A stretch of 57,993 nt of DNA from Mesobacillus foraminis (GTDB lineage Bacteria; Bacillota; Bacilli; Bacillales; Cytobacillaceae), in assembly GCF_004340465.1 (NCBI RefSeq), contig NZ_SLVV01000019.1:1-57993 (forward strand). The letters run 5' to 3'. Below are positions 52,192 to 57,993 of the stretch, piece by piece; the first letter of the stretch is position 1, and each line of letters starts with the position of its first letter. The notes under the pieces were generated by a model. That model had not been told where the DNA came from, ran no database searches, and saw only the letters and a list, made by a program, of their open reading frames with translations. The position numbers were made by a program, and so were the translations under genes.

Positions 52192-53151
52192 ATGCATTTA
52201 TCTAAAATAGATGTTCAGTTATTTGACTTGTATAGAAACCAGGACCAGTTTTGGCAGGCCAAGCTCAAAGGAATCCTCAGCAAGGAACACCTTCCTCCTG
52301 CCCCTTTAACCAGGTTCAGCCACGGTTCGACCATTGTGTACAGCTACAATAAGGAGTATGCCATTAAGCTTTACCCCTCATTCTGCAAGGAACAGGCTCT
52401 AAGGGAAAGGGCCGTCCTCGAGGTATTGTCTTCCTTCATTGAGTGTATAGAGGTCCCGCAGATTCATTCTTTTGGAGAATATGAAGGCTGGAAATATGTC
52501 ATAATGACCCAGCTCAATGGGGAGCTATTAGCAGATATTTGGGAAGGTTTGAATGACAAAGAAAAGCTTACACTAAGCATGGACCTGGGCAAGGTGATTG
52601 CTCATATCCATTCTGTTCCGACAGCCGGGCTCTACGAAATTGATATAGGCTGGAAGGACTTTATGCTAAGCCGGATTAAAGTTGCCTACGATCATCATCA
52701 GCGGTCCGGTCGGAAATCTGAACTTTTAGAAAAAGTGCTAGCTTATATGGATCCTGATATGATAGAGTTTACTCCGGTCCCGGTCCTGTTAACGGGGGAA
52801 TATACTCCGTATAACCTTTTAATGAATAAAATTGATGGAAAATGGAAGCTGACTGGAGTCATTGATTTTGCTGACTGCTTCCTTGGAGATGGGGATTACG
52901 ACCTGCTCGGTCCTGTTCTGTTCATGTTTTGCGGGGACGGCAGGCTTGTTCGGCCATTTTTAATATCCTATGGCAAGCCGGAGAACCGGTTGACCAATGA
53001 TTTTCAGCAGAAGCTGATGATGTATGCTCTGCTTCATCCCTATAGCGATTTAAACTTTTATCTGTCTAAAAACAGCAGTGGTGCAAATGCGAAAAATTTT
53101 GACGAACTCGCTGCGGCGCTGTTTCCTTTAGGAAGGACCGTCCAGAATTAG
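52192..53151 (+). CDS. Aminoglycoside-phosphotransferase-like (APH fold) protein
   Basis: The 319-residue protein has a kinase-like layout with the nucleotide loop SHGSTIVYSYNKEYAIKLYP, a catalytic-loop region LLTGEYTPYNLLMNK and the metal-binding VIDFADCFLGDGDYDLL. In the catalytic loop the usual HGD is replaced by TGE, so classic phosphotransfer chemistry is doubtful. The DFxD/E motif is retained. The start at 52192 follows AGCGAGGATCTGAAG. Substrate and activity are unknown. It follows the MFS exporter closely, which fits a detoxification or resistance pair. Confidence 0.8.
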   Translation: MHLSKIDVQLFDLYRNQDQFWQAKLKGILSKEHLPPAPLTRFSHGSTIVYSYNKEYAIKLYPSFCKEQALRERAVLEVLSSFIECIEVPQIHSFGEYEGWKYVIMTQLNGELLADIWEGLNDKEKLTLSMDLGKVIAHIHSVPTAGLYEIDIGWKDFMLSRIKVAYDHHQRSGRKSELLEKVLAYMDPDMIEFTPVPVLLTGEYTPYNLLMNKIDGKWKLTGVIDFADCFLGDGDYDLLGPVLFMFCGDGRLVRPFLISYGKPENRLTNDFQQKLMMYALLHPYSDLNFYLSKNSSGANAKNFDELAAALFPLGRTVQN

Positions 53152-53165
53152 GAACGGCTCTTTTT
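53138..53165 (+). terminator. Terminator after the APH-like gene
   Basis: CCGTCC pairs with GGAACGG (one bulged A) around AGAATTA and is followed by TTTTT. Confidence 0.6.
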
Positions 53166-53300
53166 ATATTCAAAGGTTTCTCATTGGAACATTTAGGGAA
53201 AACCCTCTAAAAAGTTCTCCCATTTCCTGATCCTACATACATCGTGCTCAACTGGCCAAGACTATCTTTTATAAAATTACAGTGAAACGTTGGTGAGACA

Positions 53301-54092
53301 ATGGAAGTAAAACCACTGCTCGAAGTGGAACAGCTGGCTCTGAAGAAACATAAGATATTTCGCCAAAGCAAGACGAGGTATTTGGCCAGGGCCGCTTTAG
53401 CATCCATGTTTATTGGCTTTGGAGTCATCGTAGCCTTCAAGACCGGAAATTTCTTTTATCTGGAGCATTCCCCTTTTACTTATCCAATGGCTGCCATTAC
53501 CTTTGGAGCAGCCATCATCCTGATCGCCTACGGCGGCGGTGACCTGTTTACCGGAAATACCTTTTATTATACGTTTGCGGCCCTCAGGAAAAAGATGGTT
53601 TGGTCCGAGGTACTAAAAATGTGGCTGTTCAGTTATATCGGGAATATTCTGGGGGCGCTGGTCTTTGCGTTTTTAATTTTTACAACCGGATTGTTTGACG
53701 ATGCCTCTGTGAATAGTTTTCTGCTGAGTGTTGCAGAGAAAAAGATCCATGCCTCCACAAGCGAGCTTTTTTTCCGCGGCATACTCTGTAATTGGCTTGT
53801 ATGCATGGCCTTTTTCATCCCGATGGCATTAAAAGGCGATGGACCAAAAATGTTTGCCATGATTCTGTTTGTGTTCTGCTTTTTCATTTCCGGATATGAA
53901 CACAGCATAGCGAATATGTGCACTTTCGCCATTGCCCTGGTGCTTAACCATCCTGAAACCATCTCGGCATCTGGCGTCCTCCACAATCTTGTCCCCGTAA
54001 CAATCGGGAACTTGATCGGCGGCAACCTTATGATGGGATGGATGTATTACTATGCGAATAAGCCTTTCTTTGCAGAGGAAGAAAACAAATAA
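53301..54092 (+). CDS. Formate/nitrite transporter family channel
   Basis: The 263-residue protein has six membrane helices with the FNT hallmarks GGGDLFTGNTFYY in the first half and the conserved histidine in SGYEHSIANM in the second. It conducts formate, nitrite or related monovalent acids across the membrane. It is similar in type to B. subtilis YwcJ/YrhG. The start at 53301 follows TTGGTGAGACA. It lies about 10 kb from the nitrite reductase operon and could supply or export nitrite; that link is inference. Confidence 0.92.
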   Translation: MEVKPLLEVEQLALKKHKIFRQSKTRYLARAALASMFIGFGVIVAFKTGNFFYLEHSPFTYPMAAITFGAAIILIAYGGGDLFTGNTFYYTFAALRKKMVWSEVLKMWLFSYIGNILGALVFAFLIFTTGLFDDASVNSFLLSVAEKKIHASTSELFFRGILCNWLVCMAFFIPMALKGDGPKMFAMILFVFCFFISGYEHSIANMCTFAIALVLNHPETISASGVLHNLVPVTIGNLIGGNLMMGWMYYYANKPFFAEEENK

Positions 54093-54120
54093 TCCATCAC
54101 TAGGGTGATGGATTACTTGT
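54088..54120. terminator. Inverted repeat at the end of the FNT gene
   Basis: TAATCCATCAC and GTGATGGATTA pair over 11 bp around TAGG and include the stop codon. CTTGTTT follows, so terminator function is probable but not strong. Confidence 0.65.
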
Positions 54121-54213
54121 TTCGACCTTAGTTCCTGAAAAACCCTTTGCGCGCGGAATAACACCTGTTCATGCCGAATGGCTTTATGAAACCATCTCTG
54201 CCGGAAGGCAACA

Positions 54214-54243
54214 TAAAAGACCAGCCCATCATTTGGGCTGGTC
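54214..54243 (-). terminator. Terminator of the dynamin-like GTPase gene
   Basis: On the minus strand GACCAGCCCA and TGGGCTGGTC form a 10-bp stem with a 5-base loop, followed by TTTTATG. Confidence 0.85.
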
Positions 54244-54253
54244 CATTTTGTTT

Positions 54254-56998
54254 TTAAGCATCCTGCTTCCCGGCTGCCGTCATCCACTCGTACTGCCTCA
54301 ATTTTACCTCAAACAGATTAAGAGGATCCCGATAGACTTCCGGGTTGACCCTCATTTTTTCGAGGGCGTTTTTACTGGTTTCAATCTCTCCTTTTGCTTC
54401 CTCCACTGCGTCATTTAAAACGATCAGAGGCTCTTTGAAGAAGAGTTTAACATCCCGCTCAATTGATTTCTCAAACATCTCAAAATGCTTGAAGAATCTC
54501 TTGGAAATCGTTGCAGCTGTATCCTGGTAATCCTGATTCTCAAGATAGGATTTATATTTGTTGTACAGCATGGAATGATTCTGCGGCAGGACACCTAAAA
54601 GCTTTCCGGCACTTTTAAGCAAAAACTGGGAAGGTGTTGCCCGATTCAGGAAGTTAATGTGGTCAATGTTGATGCCATTGGTCATCCGGTCAGCATCGCG
54701 ATTCCAGTCATCAAGTACCTTGAAATCGCATGCCTGCCGAATCCGCTCTTCCCCGTATATTGCGTTGAACCCTTCGCTCATTTCATCAAGATAAGCCTGC
54801 GACTGCTCGAATTCTTCCTTGGAAAAGGTGATCCATTCTTGAAGATTGCTGTAATAATCCTTAAGTAACGTATTTTCCAGGTAATCCTGCACGCGATCAT
54901 TCATTTCATCGTTCAATTCGAGATGAAGCTTTGTAAAATCGCTGTCCTCTTTGATTAAATCAGATGTTCCGCGCAAAATTTCCGGCACTTTTGCCAGGAT
55001 CTCGGCCCGGGTATCATCTTTAATCTTTAAGTAAGACTTTTTGATGCTGCCTGCTTTTTCTTCCTCAAGGTCGTGAACCTGATTAATGGCTCCCCTTAAT
55101 TTGCCAACCATTTCTTCATTCCAGCGCACCGATTCGACCAGGTCGTTTTCCATCTGAATTCGTTTATCAAGCAGATAGTTGATGGACCTTCGCACAAAAT
55201 GCTGAAGCTTAGTAATCCGCTCCTGCCCCAGCTGGATACTGCTCATCATTCCGCCGATAAAATCAGACAGTTCTTTCAGCTGGATCCCATTCTGTCTAGG
55301 AGCATAAGTGAGCAGCTTTGCATTCGGATAGAAAACATGGATCCTTGCAAGGGTTTCATTGACCAGCTGCGCTGCCTCTTGCTCACTGTAGAGGGACTGA
55401 ACTTTATTCAGCAGAAAATGAACCGGGAGGTCGGGAGCCTGATTGTGGATTTGCATCAGGATTTCCTGTTCACGTTCGGTGAGCGGATCCTCGGCATTTA
55501 AAACAAACAGCAGGCTGTCCGCAAAGTTTGCATAACTGAAAACCGGATTATGATCAATATTGTTCCGATTGATGCTTGGCGTATCAATTAATGCCAAACT
55601 CCCTGTTCTTAATAATTCATTAGGAATCTTGAAGTCAATGACAGTTTCTTGTTTATGGTTTTGACGGCGGATACCGGCTGCCTCCTGAAACTGCTCGAAG
55701 TTTGCAATTTCAGCAATCTCTGTATCGGTAATTTCAAGGATTTCCGGATCATCTCCATATTTAAATGCCACAATGGAGGAAGTCGGCCCTGTCATCAGGG
55801 TTTCTCCTAAAATATCATTAATCACCTCTGATTTTCCGCTTCCGGAAACACCGGCCAATAAAAGGTGCTGCTTGCTAAAATCGGCGAGTTCGTCAATGAT
55901 CCAATGAATCCGATGGCCAGGGTTAATGCCATTTTCTTCTGCCCAGTGAATGACGGATTGAAATAGCCGGATACTGTCTTCTTTCGCCGAAGGATATCTC
56001 CTCGCATTCAGGATCAAGTCCTCTGCATCGCGGACCACTTCGGAAGACAGGCTGGATGGGAACATTTCGCTCCATGCCATAACCGAAGCTGAAGCAAACA
56101 GGGAAGTGGAGGCATCGGTAATCTTCAGCCAGTTTGTAAGATGGGCTGGAATCAAAGGCGAAAGCTCTTTGATCAGCAATGTTCCATTTATTAGTTCAAA
56201 ATAGGTTTCCTGATAGATGCCTGGCAGTTGACGCCATGGTTCTCTGCGGCTCGCATCCATATCAAGGAAGATCCTGTTGAAGTTCTTGATCCAATCAAGG
56301 TAATCCGGATCTTCCCGATAGCTTTTCCACAAGGAAACCGCCAACGATTCAAAACGGGTGCGGTCAATGGTGAACAAAGCCGTCAATGCCGGATTGAAGT
56401 ATTCAGGCCGTTTCCCTTTTGTATATCCGGCATCAATATAGGTTTTCAGGATATCAAACCATTGTACAGCTCCAGTCCGTACACCTTCATCGGAAGCAAG
56501 CTTAACACTATTATCCCAGTCCTGATGCTCTTCAAAGAAAGCACGCGCAATTTCGGTCACCCCAGGATAATCCGGGTCAAGAACAACAGCAGCCTTGATC
56601 ACTTCCGTTGCTCTGTCCAGCTTGCCTTGTTCGATATAAATCGATAAAAGCTGCAGGCCTGTTTCTATTTTCAATGTAACACTTTCACTTTCTATTCCAA
56701 GGTAAATTCCTTCCGCTGTATCAAGAAACTCCAGCTCCAGATATGCATCGGCCATATTCTTTTTTGCCCATGGCTCCATTTCGCCCTTAATATTTTCCCA
56801 TTTAAAAATAGCGGCTTCAAAATCCTTATGATGGAAATACACTTCCCCTTGAGCAAAGCGGATATTTGCCAGATCGGCTATATCCTTTTTATTCTCCTCG
56901 AGGTACAGCTCCCCGAGAACGCGGACCGGATGATCTTTATCGCCGTCCATATAATTCTCAAAGTACGCCTTTTTTATCAATTGTTCTTCTAATGTCAT
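54254..56998 (-). CDS. TPR and dynamin-like GTPase protein
   Basis: The 914-residue protein has an N-terminal helical-repeat part (about residues 1-190, ADAYLELEFLDTAEGIYLGI and similar TPR-like units). A GTPase domain follows with G1 GVSGSGKS (about 388), G3 LIDTPSINRNN (about 469) and G4 LNKVQS (about 531). The C-terminal half is long, helical and coiled-coil rich, as in dynamin-family proteins. It is not the B. subtilis DynA type, which is a tandem fusion. The start at 56998 is 8 bases after GGAGG. It stands alone. Membrane remodelling or stress protection is possible, but unproven. Confidence 0.82.
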   Translation of the reverse strand: MTLEEQLIKKAYFENYMDGDKDHPVRVLGELYLEENKKDIADLANIRFAQGEVYFHHKDFEAAIFKWENIKGEMEPWAKKNMADAYLELEFLDTAEGIYLGIESESVTLKIETGLQLLSIYIEQGKLDRATEVIKAAVVLDPDYPGVTEIARAFFEEHQDWDNSVKLASDEGVRTGAVQWFDILKTYIDAGYTKGKRPEYFNPALTALFTIDRTRFESLAVSLWKSYREDPDYLDWIKNFNRIFLDMDASRREPWRQLPGIYQETYFELINGTLLIKELSPLIPAHLTNWLKITDASTSLFASASVMAWSEMFPSSLSSEVVRDAEDLILNARRYPSAKEDSIRLFQSVIHWAEENGINPGHRIHWIIDELADFSKQHLLLAGVSGSGKSEVINDILGETLMTGPTSSIVAFKYGDDPEILEITDTEIAEIANFEQFQEAAGIRRQNHKQETVIDFKIPNELLRTGSLALIDTPSINRNNIDHNPVFSYANFADSLLFVLNAEDPLTEREQEILMQIHNQAPDLPVHFLLNKVQSLYSEQEAAQLVNETLARIHVFYPNAKLLTYAPRQNGIQLKELSDFIGGMMSSIQLGQERITKLQHFVRRSINYLLDKRIQMENDLVESVRWNEEMVGKLRGAINQVHDLEEEKAGSIKKSYLKIKDDTRAEILAKVPEILRGTSDLIKEDSDFTKLHLELNDEMNDRVQDYLENTLLKDYYSNLQEWITFSKEEFEQSQAYLDEMSEGFNAIYGEERIRQACDFKVLDDWNRDADRMTNGINIDHINFLNRATPSQFLLKSAGKLLGVLPQNHSMLYNKYKSYLENQDYQDTAATISKRFFKHFEMFEKSIERDVKLFFKEPLIVLNDAVEEAKGEIETSKNALEKMRVNPEVYRDPLNLFEVKLRQYEWMTAAGKQDA

Positions 56999-57362
56999 GA
57001 TGGCATCCTCCGACAAATCGTATTTATCTCTTTTCCTGCAAACTGCTATTCTTGTTAAATCGAATTATTTCCACATTTCCCGTCAAAATAAACCTCATCC
57101 TTCTATTCTATCAAACTTTTTTTCTGTGAGGAATGTCAGTTTGCTATCAGTTATGCTACAAAGACCGATTCATTTGTAATATAGATAAAATGGCCTACTT
57201 ATCTTCATGTCTTTTTACTTACATACTATTCGAACCCGGCCATCATTTTCCGGGTGTCGGCCGTTCTCTTAATGTTTGTCCTTTTCACATCCAGACCATA
57301 TTATTGTATATAGAAAATCAAATTAGCAAAAAATTTCTGGCAAAGAAAAAAGGAGCGTAAGG
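56999..57362. other. Intergenic region between the dynamin-like gene and the last gene
   Basis: No gene with a ribosome-binding site is visible. CCCGG/CCGGG around 57235-57258 could pair weakly. Promoters for the two divergent genes must lie here but I could not assign convincing -35 and -10 pairs. Confidence 0.45.
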
Positions 57363-57872
57363 ATGCTGACAGTAATCGTACGGAATTTAGAAAGGGAAAG
57401 ATTAGCTTCGAAGAACCTCAAAGGGAGCTCGGTTATTGCCAATGGAAAAACATTGGCAACCATTAAGAATGGTGAAGCGGAAACTACTTTTTTGATTCAT
57501 CCCCAGCTGGAGATGGAGGAATATGAAATCCTGCGTGAAACGATTTTAGAAATGGTGTCAGGCACTGATGCTGAAGTGGATGAAAGTGGCTGTAAATTAG
57601 GATATCTGGAAAATGGGGAACCTGCATATTTAATAAAAAAGTGGGAGCCCTGGAAGGCATTCCTGATGAGAGCCAGGCTGCGAACACTGGAAGGCCAGAA
57701 TATAGCAGTGAAGGATTCCAGCGGCAATGAGCTGGGCAGCGGGCTGCTCGCAGAATATAAAATAGAACAAAACCCTTTTCGGATTACATCCTGTACGCTT
57801 ATCACCATATTTGGGGAGAAAAAAATTGAGGGGGCCGAACTGCAGGTTGAGCCGACAGGCAGATTTAATTAA
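57363..57872 (+). CDS. Protein of unknown function
   Basis: The 169-residue protein has no signal peptide or membrane segment. It seems mostly beta-strand, with IANGKTLATIKNGEAETTF and a similar later segment VKDSSGNELGSGLLAEYK, which could reflect an internal duplication. I do not recognise a family. AAAAAAGGAGCGTAAGG precedes the ATG at 57363, so translation is well supported. Two hairpins follow the stop codon. Confidence 0.75.
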   Translation: MLTVIVRNLERERLASKNLKGSSVIANGKTLATIKNGEAETTFLIHPQLEMEEYEILRETILEMVSGTDAEVDESGCKLGYLENGEPAYLIKKWEPWKAFLMRARLRTLEGQNIAVKDSSGNELGSGLLAEYKIEQNPFRITSCTLITIFGEKKIEGAELQVEPTGRFN

Positions 57873-57936
57873 AAAACAGCGGATATTTTGTATCCGCTCA
57901 GGCTGTCGAGAAACTCTCGACAGCCTTTATTTTTAA
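57871..57936 (+). terminator. Double hairpin terminator after the last gene
   Basis: AGCGGATA/TATCCGCT (57878-57898) has an A run on its left and may serve the opposite strand. AGGCTGTCGAGA/TCTCGACAGCCT (57900-57926) is a 12-bp stem with a 3-base loop followed by TTATTTTT on the plus strand. Confidence 0.85.
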
Positions 57937-57993
57937 TCTTTTACTTTAACTATTCACCGCGTTAATTTGATATAATATAAGTACTACTAACTT

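Overview
The window is chromosomal DNA from an endospore-forming member of the Bacillaceae. Gene order follows the Bacillus subtilis stretch from rrnD and ygxA through perR, bcp, gsaB, ygaE, ygaD, ntdP, ygaB, sspE, fabL, yfhS, mutY and yfhP to yfhJ, sspK, yfhH, recX and yfhF to yfhD. The organism is a spore former (SspE, SspK) with strong Shine-Dalgarno sequences, frequent TTG starts, and recognisable SigA promoters, a Per box, cre sites and an S-box riboswitch. Genus was not determined; it is not B. subtilis itself.

Layout. Positions 1-350 hold the 5' end of a 16S rRNA gene (minus strand) and its two tandem promoters. From 365 to 7895 lie ygxA, ygzB, perR, bcp, a potassium channel, a three-gene ABC exporter and hemL. 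Positions 8245-12711 encode a stand-alone glutamate synthase large-subunit homologue with a cre site and an odd leader. From 12950 to 25893 runs the conserved ygaE-to-yfhD block, broken by a decayed IS1182-type element carrying a Bacillaceae-style palindromic repeat. Positions 25894-26492 contain no protein gene but hold a dense cluster of DnaA boxes followed by a perfect-consensus promoter, about 265 bases of self-complementary sequence and a terminator. I read these as a chromosomal DnaA-titration-type locus beside an unrecognised structured RNA gene.

The rest is more variable. It has a MarR/MFS efflux pair, homoserine dehydrogenase under an S-box riboswitch, a heterodimeric ABC exporter, a thioredoxin-like protein, a frameshifted DinB gene, a thiolase downstream of a cre site, and a DMT transporter. 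A nitrite-reduction and siroheme operon (nasD-nasE-nasF-sirC order) follows, then an SRPBCC and HXXEE pair, two M14 peptidases, a YtkA-type lipoprotein, a frameshifted VOC gene, an MFS exporter, a kinase-like protein, a formate/nitrite channel, a TPR-dynamin GTPase and an orphan protein.

How genes work together: NasD/NasE reduce nitrite using siroheme made by NasF and SirC, and the formate/nitrite channel at 53301 could supply nitrite. PerR is preceded by its own Per box. MutY, RecX and the DnaA-box cluster concern DNA repair and replication. SspE and SspK are spore proteins. Starts are given where a Shine-Dalgarno sequence supports them, which is often downstream of the longest open frame. 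Family names come from recognising sequence motifs by eye; no database search was possible.
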